NCBI RefSeq assembly: GCF_008831285.2 | Contig: NC_045139.1 | Location: 26,454,412-26,518,411, forward strand | Length of the DNA stretch: 64,000 bases | Direction: 5' to 3' | DNA from: Nymphaea colorata | Lineage: Eukaryota > Streptophyta > Magnoliopsida > Nymphaeales > Nymphaeaceae | In this document: one piece after another, positions 44,301-56,300 of the stretch | Position numbering within the stretch: position 1 is the stretch's first letter | Layout of the letters: every line of letters starts with the position of its first letter | Notes under the pieces: model-generated | Databases searched by the model: none | Told to the model about the DNA's origin: nothing | Seen by the model: only the letters and a program-made list of their open reading frames with translations | Translations under genes and position numbers: made by a program

Positions 44301-47300
44301 AATGTTACTATTGATAAACAACCTGCCATAAAAAAATTTTATTCTCATCAGGCTTTTGTTTTCCCTTGTAGACTAGGAAACTTTGTTCATGAGAAAACGC
44401 TGTTTGGTATCAGAGCTTAACATCTACAAGAGCCCGACCTTTGATCTTCTTCCTTCCTTCTTGTTTAAGTTTTTGGTTAAAGTTTAGTGGTCAGGCAAGT
44501 ACGTGTTAAAGACCCAGACCATTCAGGCTATTGTCATTTTGGTCGGGCTTAGAACGAGTCCATTATCCTTGCATCTTTCTAGCAGGATGCGTAGATGCTT
44601 TGCATGCGCATCTTCTGTTTCAGAGAAAACTAGAATATCATCTATGTAAACGGCAATGAAGTTTTCTGTTCCCCTAAAGCAGTTATCCATTTTTCTTTGG
44701 AAGATTGCAGGGGCATTCTTTAACCCAAATGGCATCACCAGCCATTCAAACAGTCCCTGGGGTACCCAGAATGCCGTGAGTGGTATAGACTCTGGATCCA
44801 TCATGACTTGATGGAAACCACTCTTTAAATCAAATTTAGAATAGATTTTGCTACCTGATACTTTTCTGATAATTGTATTGATACCTGGTAGCGAGTACTG
44901 GTCCTTTTCTGTATTGTCATTGAGGCGTTTGTAGTTGAAGACCATTCTTTCTTTCCCCTTCTTTACTTCTCCTGTTTTGGGATCTTGGGTAGTTCCAGAA
45001 TACACTATTATGGCAGTTGTTCTGTGTTGACTCTTTGATGGCCGAATCACTCCTAGCTTCAGTAAGGGTAGCTATTTTTGAGGGACTTGATCTACCAGAA
45101 GATCATGACATTGTTTCTGTCCAGGAAGGCGAAGAACTCATTCTTCAATGAACGAAGAAAGGATCGTCTGCTGCTGCGTATTGATGGTGGTGACATTCTT
45201 GTAGAAGGTGATAGTATCTCCTTCGATTCTTAGTCCACCTTGCATAGCTCGGATAAAGTTACAGCCAATGATCATTTGAATTTCGCCTCCTAGGCTCATA
45301 GGAAAGGCGTATGTGTAGGGAACTCTGAACTGGTTTTCCCCTATGATCATCTGCCCGTACTTTAGCTTCTTGTTGGCGTCGTGCTTGGAGTTAACGCCGG
45401 TAAGAGATTGCAGGCAACAAATTATTCAAAGCCACGCTGTTTGGTATCAAATTCTCTTAGCCTGAAGGGTCTGGGTCTATTTCCAAAAGGAGGGTGTACC
45501 TTCTAATGGCAGGACCATCCGGGACCAATATCCCACCAACAGAAGTTCCATTGCCTATGCAATCAAGTGAGTCAACTGCTGAACGTTACAAAGACATTCT
45601 CAATGAACTACATCCGGCAAACATCAATGAAGACTGGGAGCTGCCCAAGCCTCGCAAGTACGAGATACTAGAAGAGCTATCCAAAATAGAAACCGAGATC
45701 CTCACAAGTGTCCTTGAAGATCTTGAAAGGTTTCAGAAGATACAAGAACTCAAATGGACGGCAAATTTTCGATCAGCCAGCAAAACCAACCACTGGCGTA
45801 TCACACGCCAACCTATGTGCCATGATATGCTGGAGATCGAAGATATAATCTCCCACCTCAAAGAGATCATACAGAGAATTCACAGAGTCAACATTTAATG
45901 CTTTAGCCCCAACAGTTTGTACAAATTAGTTTTATTTTCTGCAAACATTAATCTGTGTAAATTAACATCTCCTTACAGCCCAGAAAGCATGGCTCAAGCC
46001 AGACGAATTTTCGAGCCAGAATGGGAAGGACTAGCCTTCATGCAACCAGGACCGATGCTCGTCAACAGGTACAAAATGCTAGCCAAGCAGCGTCACCCAG
46101 AAGTTGCCAAATACTGGGGATACCAAGACGAAGCCGAGTCCAAAAGCATTCCTCTAGACCGCTTCAATGAACTTGGACGAGAAATGGACCGTCTTGAGAA
46201 AGCCTTATGCATCCAAGCTCAAGCCAACCTTGAAAGTCTTGAAGAATTATTAAAGATTAAGCTTACTGTGCGCACCAAATGCTCGTCCAAAGACAACTAT
46301 TGGTCTGACATTAGAGGATGCCTTCAGACCCACCTGGAGCGATTCAGAACACTAACTCATTATCTCGTTCTTCTCCTCAATGGCAAAAAAATTAGCATAT
46401 AAACAGTGCTTTGTCGGGTAGCGTCGGCGTCTGTGCCACGCGTCCCACTTTATTTTACGCGTCTTTTGCTTTTGTACTTTTGTCGGGTAGCGTCGGCGTT
46501 TGTGCCACGCGTCCCACTTTATTTTACGCGTCTTTTGCTTTTGTACTTTTGTCGGGTAGCGTCGGCGTCTGTGCCACGCGTCCCACTTTATTTTAGGCGT
46601 CTTTGCTTTTGTACTTTTGTCGGGTAGCGTCGGCGTCTGTGCCACGCGTTACCCTTATCCTTTCACGCGTTTTCTCAACGCGTAGTGAACGGCTCTCTTA
46701 TTCTATATAAGGAGCTTTAGCTGAAGGTGAAGGATCATCTTGAAGCTCTCAAGGATTCTTCTCCTCCAGTGTCTAAGTTCTTACTTGTATTTCCGAAAGC
46801 TTGGAGCATCGTCTCCTCTTTCAAATAAAATTCCAGCATTCCGTTCTGTTCTACTCAGGCTTTTCCTTCATTCTAGCTTGCGCACTCTCGTTCTGAGCAT
46901 CGTCTCCTCTTTCAAATAAAATTCCAGCATTCCGTTCTGTTCTACTCAAGCTTTTCCTTCATTCTAGCTTGCGCACTCTCGTTCTACGGATTCGGATTAT
47001 TCAAAGCCACGCTGTTTGGTATCAGAGCTTAACATCTACAAGTAAGAGCCCGACCTTTGATCTTCTTCCTTCCTTCTTGTTTAAGTTTTTGGTTAAAGTT
47101 TAGTGGTCAGGCAAGTACGTGTTAAAGACCCAGACCCTTCAGGCTAAGAGAATAAGCCTTCACAGAGGTCATAAGTTGCGCACCACCTTGCTTTTGAAAA
47201 CTAAACCTAAAACACTAAATCCTATTCAGGCAAGATAGAAGAAACTCAAAGGATACTCTCTGCACTTGCAGACATCCAGACCAAACTTCTTAACTTGGAA

Positions 47301-50300
47301 AACCATTGTCTACGATTAGAAGCTCAGATTAGTCATCTCTCAAGCTTATTTTCACAAGCCAAATCTATTTCTTCATATACCTCTTCAGAAAGCCCCGTTC
47401 AGAATACCATTCTGAATCACTTGGTTTCTCTCGAAGAACGAACCCAAACAATAGAAACCAAAGTTACAAAAATCCAGAGGCAACTCTCATGAATGACAAT
47501 CTTGCCATCAAGAAAGCCCTTTCAATCACAAATACTGTTGAACCACCGGCTATTGCTTACGCCAAACCATCGGACAATTCCACAGTAGGAGCTGCAACTT
47601 CTACTCTGATCAAGCAAAACAATACCTTGATTCAGTTAATCACCCAAGTGATTGACAACCAAGTACAGCTCGCAGCTACAATAGGTGAGCTCTCGAACAT
47701 ACTCAAGGCAACAACTTCCAAAGAAGACGCTCTATCAGAGTCCTTGATAGACGAACTCGGAAGAAAATTCAAGAACCTTTCAATAGGCAAACCAGTCGAA
47801 AAGAAAGGCAAACTTCACGTCGTCAAAGATCCCTACACCATCCTAGCAGACGAGAAAAAGAAACTTAAGGATGGATCGACGACCATCGGTTAGCTCCTCT
47901 CGAACTCAAGTCTCAAACTCACAGCCAGAGTTTGAAGATCAGATCTGAGGCTACCGCACCGGGCAAAGGAGACGCCTGAATTTTCAGCGAAGAATTAATT
48001 CGCTGATACGGCGTAACCATCAGGAGATTCTAGAAGAACAGTTGCAACGGGAACAGCAGCTGGCAAGATCCTTGCGAGAAAGAGCAAACATGGTACCAGC
48101 CGAAGTTTTATACTCTGCTCGCGGCAATACCAACCAACACTTATCGGAGGAAGCAATCTCTTGCCTCGACGATCAACAGGTAGATAGGCCATTCATACAA
48201 CCAGAAAGCTATCAGGCGTTGTATCGAAGCAATTTCCGATTTATCCACATCGGATTAGCGCAAATCAGGCTACAAATCCTACATAGGAGGGACGAAGGCA
48301 CGCAAGCGTTAGTTGTCTTCCGAGACAATAGGTGGCAGAATGACCAAGCCATATTCGTCACTATGGAAGTAGATTTGTCAAGGGGAAATCAAATTATTTT
48401 TATCATCCCCGACACGATCTTAACCCTTGGAGACTTCTACCGTCACTTCCAAATCTCAATTCAGACCCGAGGATACGCTAATTGGAGAAATGGGGAGGCA
48501 AACCTAATCCTTACAAGAGGATTAATAGGCAGACTCTCCAACACACCTAATATGGCCTTTGCTTATCAAATCAGCCATGTCACTGATTATCTGACGAGCC
48601 ATGGAGTAACTGCCATCCCGGGAAGAAGAATAAACAATCAAGACATGCAGGGTCTCAACTGGATTATCCGACCCTCATCAGCTTCGATCCCCATGCAACC
48701 AACAGAAATGGAGTCATCAAACCTTTTTGACGGACGCATATCCCTTCGGTTTTCCGAATATGAACCGGCTATTGTTGAAGGAGAAAACGAAGCTGAAATC
48801 ACGGAACACACCGTTTTAGCTCTCCTAGAAGAAGAGGAGGAGGAAGACGATATGGCATATTACCAATACCTCGCCATTCGACAGGAGCCTGAGCCAATGC
48901 CAAAATATGACTCCGATAAAGAACCTGAGGAATTCCTAAACCCTTGGGCATGTCAAGAGCAAGTGTTCGTACTTAATGAATATGAATATCCTGAGATGAA
49001 GGAATTATCTTCAATAATCGCTTCGGCAACCTCAGGAACAACTACCGCACAATCTCCATGCAATCCTCCGGCAAATGTATCCATGAGCATGCCAGGATAC
49101 CCCCCAGCTACAGGGAGAACACCCCCCATCAGGCCAACTATAGATGTTCCTTCCAGCAGTCGCACAAAATTTCGAGGAGGAAGAAATGACGAAATGTGGA
49201 ATTTGCCAACTGCTGCCCAATCAACAGGGGCAATCTTCGTCATCCCAACTCAAATAGGTCTATTCCATGATGTGTTTTCCAGATGGGAGTCCATCAGAAA
49301 AATACTGGATGAAATCATTCTGGGCTAATAAACATTCTCCCAGATTTTGCTGCTAATCGGAGGTAATCATTCATGTACAGAATGATATTCTTCACGTTGG
49401 CACAGGATAATTTTTCAAGGTCTCGATATGCTTGGTCCTGTATCCCCGTTGTTCCTGTATCCCCGTTGTTCCTTGTGTTGGATCCTCCAATGAGAAAACC
49501 CTGCGCATTTGTGACAGGATATTTTGGGTGCCCTCTCTACCATCTGCAGTGGCAATTAGGGCTTCATACTCGATTCGATATTCCATTCTCCATTGTATCC
49601 AGATTAATTTTTCGATTTCACCGAGCAAGTTTTCCATAAATTTTGCTTTATCTCTGGCATCTGAGAATCCTTTTTCCGAAACCAAATTTTTGGTTATGGA
49701 CTCCCATCTGGAAAACACATCATGGAATAGACCTATTTGAGTTGGGATGACGAAGATTGCCCCTGTTGATTGGGCAGCAGTTGGCAAATTCCACATTTCG
49801 TCATTTCTTCCTCCTCGAAATTTTGTGCGACTGCTGGAAGGAACATCTATAGTTGGCCTGATGGGGGGTGTTCTCCCTGTAGCTGGGGGGTATCCTGGCA
49901 TGCTCATGGATACATCTGCCGGAGGATTGTATGGAGATTGTGCGGTAGTTGTTCCTGAGGTTGCCGAAGCGATTATTGAAGATAATTCCTTCATCTCAGG
50001 ATATATTCATATTCATTAAGTACGAACACTTGCTCTTGACATGCCCAAGGGTTTAAGAATTCCTCGGGTTCTTTATCGGAGTCATATTTTGGCATTGGCT
50101 CAGGCTCCCTAAAGATCTACTATCTGAAACAAAATGAGATTCTAATACGGACTGATTGCCAGGCTATTATAAGCTTCTTCAACAAGACCAACATCAACAA
50201 GCCCTCCAGGGTCAGATGGGTAACCTTTGTCGATTTCATCACAGGGTTAGGAATTGATGTGTCCTTTGAACACATCAATGGAATGAAAAATTACTGACTT

Positions 50301-53300
50301 AGGCAACAAAAATGTAGCAGCTCAGGTTCGGAACGGGTTTTGTGTTTAGATAAGATTTGTGCATCAATGGGTTAGGAACTTAGGTCTATAAATGAACTTT
50401 ATAAGAAATATTTTCTTGGTGTATGCCAAGATTGATTGATCTTTTGGCTATAGATTGCATACAACCATTTGAGTCAGATAAAGAAACTAGCAGGTCAAGG
50501 TTTATATTTGCCATAATGAGAAGTTGATAACCAAGCTATTCAATTAGTCTAGATTCTCTAGACACTGCATTTTCATTTTTGAACAGACACTGACCCATGA
50601 GTTAACAAAGTTCTAAGGGATTGACAGCATTATGTTGATGCACAAACACTTCTAGAAAGCACAACCAGATAATTCCCTTTAGACAAATTATATGATGCAC
50701 GGTAAAGTTCCTTTGAGTATAGAAAACAAGGACCATACTTTTTTGTTCATAACTTGCAAGAAGCATTTTTCATGAAGGATAGAAAGCTTCCATCAGGGTG
50801 AAACTTTAATAATTTGAACTATACCACACAATCATGAGAATGGTACCACATGCAACTAACTAAAAACTACGTTTACCATCCAATCCAAAATCCAATGTCA
50901 ACAACTACAAAGTGGATACAAGATTCTGTAAACAAACAAAATGTCCTGGACATGAGTATACCTCACTGAATGGTTCCTTTATATCATCCCTTTCAACACA
51001 ACTTTCCTGAAAAAAGAAGAAGATGACACCATAAGATGTGAAAACGCTAAAAACAGAATGGGAAATTTTGGAACATGTTGCTCACATAATTCGGGAAAAT
51101 AACCATATCAACATTCTCAGGCATGTCCAAGAGTAATCGCCTGAGTGAGTATTCCTGAGCACCAGCTGGATGAATGAGCTCATCTGTATCCAGATGGATG
51201 ATCCAATCCATGCCAGTATCCTGTGGAACAGATACTAATAGAATATTTATCAAAAAAGACATTCTTCCAATCATAGTTTGCATCATCACCAAAACTCGAC
51301 TTTGATAAGTAATATAGACATGAAACTAATACAACTGCACAAGAATATAAAAGTTCATCATGCAGCCAAAAATAGAAAAAAACCTGCAGTGGAAGTTGAT
51401 AATCATATACAGCTATCCAAGCTTCCAGCTATGGCAACAGCAGCAAAAAGAAAACCATAGGTTCAAGCATTTTGACACATTTTTCTAGAAATCACCTATA
51501 AAAAATTAAGAAGAACCAACTTTGTCTTTAGGTCAGACAAAGTAAACTAGTACTTACTGCAGCTCAAGAATGTGGAATTGTCTTTCCAAGGGACAGTTGA
51601 TTTCAAATTAATTTCTATTTGTAGATAAAAAGCAACATTAGTCTTGGTTGTCCCCAGACGTGTCAAACTTTTCCGAAGAAATGATAAGACAAAATGATTG
51701 TTTGCACGTGCCTCCACTTCAGCTACAGCAATAAATAAGGTCATAAAGTTTGCACTTCGTATGGGCTGAAACTTCGAATTCTTTTAGTTGGGAAGTTCCA
51801 GTGACATTTATGCAACACCCATCAAGCATGCAACATAATTACCAGGGTCAATGGTCAAGATCCTTCTACACCCGAGGGCTGAGACACGACCGCAGCCTTT
51901 AGTCATCCAATCACTTTGTATTAATTTTTGCTGTCTGTAGATGCACTTCCATGTCTTTAGTTGTTTTATCTTGAACCAAACTCTCTCAAATTCATGTCTC
52001 TTCTAACAGTCATGACTTAATTGGCCACTTACATCCTCAGGAAACATGCACTCTTTTGTACAACATTATGAATCTATGAGATATGTCAAACCATCGAAAG
52101 ATATTCAGCCTCACTTTTTTCAGCAGCACCAAGCTGCAATGAGGTCAAACCCCTCCACACAAACCCCCTCCCCCCATCCCCCCACACCAAAAAAAAAAAG
52201 GAAAAGCTGCTGCCTTAGTTAATAATTGTATGCAATAATGACGCACACTGCATAGTATCAAGCATGATTGGTTTTAACTTTTACATGAAAATTAAATAGC
52301 TTAATTTTGTACCTTGTCAGGATAAATCAATTTCGAGAAGCACTTAACATCCCTCGCACTTGTTCATTCCTTCCACACACATGCATGCATGCATACATAT
52401 ACCATATATATACATACATACATAGAATCATAGATACATACATACATATATATACACACAGACACACACTAAAAAGAATGAGGAAAGAAAATCTGCATAT
52501 AAACAAAAGATGAAAAAGAAAACACTCTTCAAAATTCAAATGGTGATGGAACAACAAGAAGGCAAAAAAAAAAAAAAAAAAAAAGGCGCTACCTTAGATG
52601 GTACAAAAAGAAGAAAAAGAAGAAGAATAGAAAGAAAAAAGAAAAAACTACGTTGTTGAAAACAATATCTAGGCAGACTGGAATTTTCAAATGACAGGAC
52701 CTAGAAGCTACAATCCTAGTTGACCAGCCAAGCCTAGGGGCCCATGCATGCTTTAACAACATGATTGTCAATAAATAGCCAATACACACACAAACAATTA
52801 TGATTACTAATTTGCTTTCAACATTCACCAACAAATAAAAGCAGTAAAATAAGTTAAATAGCTGAACCTAAAAACATCAACACACATTTCACAACTACAA
52901 CAAACTTAATCAATGAACAACAGATAAGTCAAATAACAAAGAACAATGCATGGTGCTAAAAAATTTTAATATCTAAGATAAATTCACAAGCTAACACTAG
53001 ATGCCAAAATGGAAAAAGAAAAAATCTGGTCAAATTTGACAGAGTTCAACTTTGAATAGAAATAGTCATGAGGTTGTGGACTGCACTAACTTTTTCTGTG
53101 CCCTGTGTATTGTTCAAATAGGAGTATTTGTGTGATAAAGCTTAAGAGCAACCTTTGGTTTTTCCCTTTTTCCTTTTCCTATAGTTCTCATTATTACTTT
53201 TCAATTTATATAGGGAAGCCCTGCCAAGCTACCAAAAAAGTACGACAATGAGAATTACAAACTTAATCAAGTTACACATCGGGCTTTCTTAACCAAAATT

Positions 53301-56300
53301 AGCTTTTCTATGTAACCAACTACTAACAGAGTAGTTATGGTTGAATTGTACAGAATCCAGATAGGTAAAAGAAAAACAACAACACCATACCCGTGCCATG
53401 ACAATAGCCATCTCCATGTTAAGCGACTGTTTGACAAAAAGTTCATAGTTGCATGGCTTGTAAAAAAAGGATGCCAACCAAGTCTCGTTCCAAATACGGC
53501 TGTAATTGAAAGATGAAAATTCCATAAGCATTGGACTTTTCAATGTGAAAACCATCCAAGGAACGAAGAATAAGAGGAACTCCATGCCATCTGTAATTAA
53601 TTTTTGGGTCATAGTGTACAAACAAATGAAGGTCAAACTTTTTTGCTTTTCAAAGAATGGACAAAAACATTCATATACACCACGACAAAATTTATGAAAT
53701 GGCAATATCACCTGGGTGCACAAAATGAAATGGTTATACAATACAAAAAAAAATAGAACATGTCCAACACAATAAAAATACGATATGCACACAATCAGTT
53801 TTCACACTTGCCCTCAAATTCAAGGATGAAATAGGTGTTCTTGTTGTTTTGAAGATGAGGTTGCACGAAAGCAGATAAGCTTCTTTGAGAAAAAAATTGC
53901 TAAACGTTGAGTGGATAAAGTCCTAATCTATACACATATCTTCATGAGGTAATGGTTGAACTTGATGTGCTTGGCACACTCTGAAACTATAGTTTTAATA
54001 TTTCATTATTATCACACCAAATGGAAAAAGGTTCTCCAGATTGGCACCATATCACCAAGCTAAAAAGGTGTAAAAGTGCTGTCATAGTTTATGCTAAGTT
54101 GTCAAAATAACAACAAATCAACTCATCAATTAAGCTACAACAAAACTGATTAGTCTCAGGAATAAAGTCAGAGTACACCTGAAATCTTGATTAGTCCACT
54201 CGTCCAGCTAATAAGTCATGCTCTTCCTAGTTAATGGGGGTATAATTATGATTGTTTTGCTACTATCCAACGAGAAAAAGGAAGAGGTAAAACTATGTTC
54301 AAGAAATCATGTCATAGTTGTCTAGGTTAGCAAAACATCCTACTTCAAATGCTCCAATACTAGGGCACCTATAAAATAAATTTGTAAAATATATCAAACT
54401 AACAGCAATTCCGCAATATATAAACAAAGTGATCAAAATGTTATCATGGCACTTATACAAAGTGCAACATCACATCATCAATACCCATGGAACCATGACA
54501 GCATCAAAGAATCAAAATAAATACGCAAAATTATATGCTGAAATTGTTCAAATGGTCAGTTCACTAAGGGGGCATTTGGTAACCCTGAAAAAGATTTCAG
54601 GGTGTACTGAGTCATACATCCTGAAATCGAACAGGGTGAAATTTTTCAAGGCAAAAAAATGGGAAAAAAACATCGGAGAGGTGAACTATATTTTTCCTAA
54701 AAAATTCTCCTCCTGTAGACAGGAATAATTTTTTTGTCAAAGTAGTGTTTTGCCATCAGATGTCCCCTAAGGAACTAGGGTGTGTTAATGTTAAGATATT
54801 ATTGATTACAGAGTCTAGGGTTACGAAAATAAATTATTTGAGTCATTTGACTACATTTTACATATTGTCTATATAAATTCACTTCCCTAGGCTTCTATTG
54901 AATGGAGACAGGTTTGATTGAGTATACTTATGATACACAACAAGCAACCACCAGATAGTTTTAATTAAATTAAGTTCCCAAAGTGAAAATTTAGAGGACT
55001 CCACATGTGATGTATGTAGTCAAAGCGCAGCAGATACAGCCTACGCGGTGAGTGGTGCCTAGACCCTAGTGGGGCTAGGCAGCAACGTGTAGTTCCGAAA
55101 AGAAGGAAACCAATAAAATTTATCACTATAGCATGCTATAACGACAAAAGGACTAAAAACACACACAATAATCATGTCATAACATAACAATGACAATAAT
55201 TACAAGTATAAAACTTCAAACTTAATGTAGTTGCATAATTAAAGTTTGAGGCTTACCATGAAGTTATGAACAATAAACATCAAAGATACAAATATTGGTT
55301 ATGCATGTAAATCACTCCAATATTCAATAAAAATTGTCATAGAAAAAATGAATAGGATGTAAATTGTGAAATTATGTATAAGTGTGTCAGTGTGTGCATT
55401 TATATTACACAGTCACAAATATCGACTTGCATTTTATCAGCAAGATTTTTCTTGGGTATTAAACTTGTTTTCTTAACAAATTCTCAGGATTTCAAAAATT
55501 CAAAGAAAATAAAAATTATGGAAAATTTAAGTTGGAGTTTTCTACTAGTTTTCATATGAAATATTGGTAAAAGAAAAGGCAATTCACATTCTTCGAGCCT
55601 TGGAGAATTTGTTCTTTTATGTAACACATTAAAATTTGAGAATCTTCCTTTGTTTTACCAAGTATCCTGATATTAATTTGATTTGTGATTAGAATAAATT
55701 ATGTTATTTGCATTACAAATTAATTGTTTCAGCTACTTGGGTTTGGTCTTAGATCTGATTTTAAAATTGACAGCCAGTACCTTTATGCACCTACAAAATT
55801 TGGTTCTTGATTGTCATTGTCTAGATCCAATATAAACTAACTGTAATTCCTTTTTAATTTAAGGAACCAGTTATGAGCATCAAAGCAATAAGTTGGTTAG
55901 CAAGAACCAGAAACTGAATTTTGTCTTGTCATCCACACAATCAAAACCAAGTCTTCAACCATAATGAAACCAAGTTACAGTACCAGGCATTCACAAAACT
56001 TGGCTTTAGAAAAACCCAGTTTCCTACCTTCGTTGTCTGAATGCTACTTAAGTTTTTTTCTCTTTTTTATGTTAAGCACCTAGGTATGGGTCACCAAGGA
56101 ACAGCCAGCATAGGACCAGATAAACCTGGCCTGCTAGGGAGCCTAGTCCACACATACCCGTGCCTTTTTTAACAACATACTTGGAACTAAGCCACTAAAG
56201 CATGACTACAGATTATAGTATTTGGCACTCCATTAGAAAGAATGGGCACATTTTAAAGTCACTCACTGATGCATAAGCAGTTCAGCACAAGAATTTGCTT

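Larger units (their letters stand above)
44397..50295. mobile_element. EPRV-2: rearranged badnavirus/tungrovirus-like endogenous pararetrovirus
   Basis: A composite of viral pieces inside GT92 intron 6. In order: leader with primer site (+, 44397-44525); protease/RT (-, 45420-44523); a short leader fragment (+, 45421-45449) fused to an inverted leader snippet (45449-45477); 3' ORFs, intergenic region, promoter, leader, ORF1, ORF2 and the start of ORF3 (+, 45494-49294); a coat-protein-side piece (-, 50108-49392); and an RNase H tail (+, 50109-50295). The long plus block crosses the genome origin without a break, as expected from integration of a circular or multimeric viral DNA followed by rearrangement. 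No integrase is seen, as usual for these viruses. No complete polyprotein exists, so it is not a viable genome as it stands. Confidence 0.85.

Noticed and set aside
46352-46645. 97-codon minus-strand frame with three repeated WDAWH(R/K)RRRYPTK units
   Set aside because: The protein repeat simply mirrors the 69-bp viral promoter repeats. The period is a multiple of three, so frames stay open by chance.
44397-50295. Possibility that EPRV-2 is an LTR retrotransposon (both use tRNA-Met TGGTATCAGAGC sites)
   Set aside because: The RT, coat protein, movement protein, ORF1/ORF2 overlap and promoter layout are of Caulimoviridae type; no long terminal repeats or integrase are seen.
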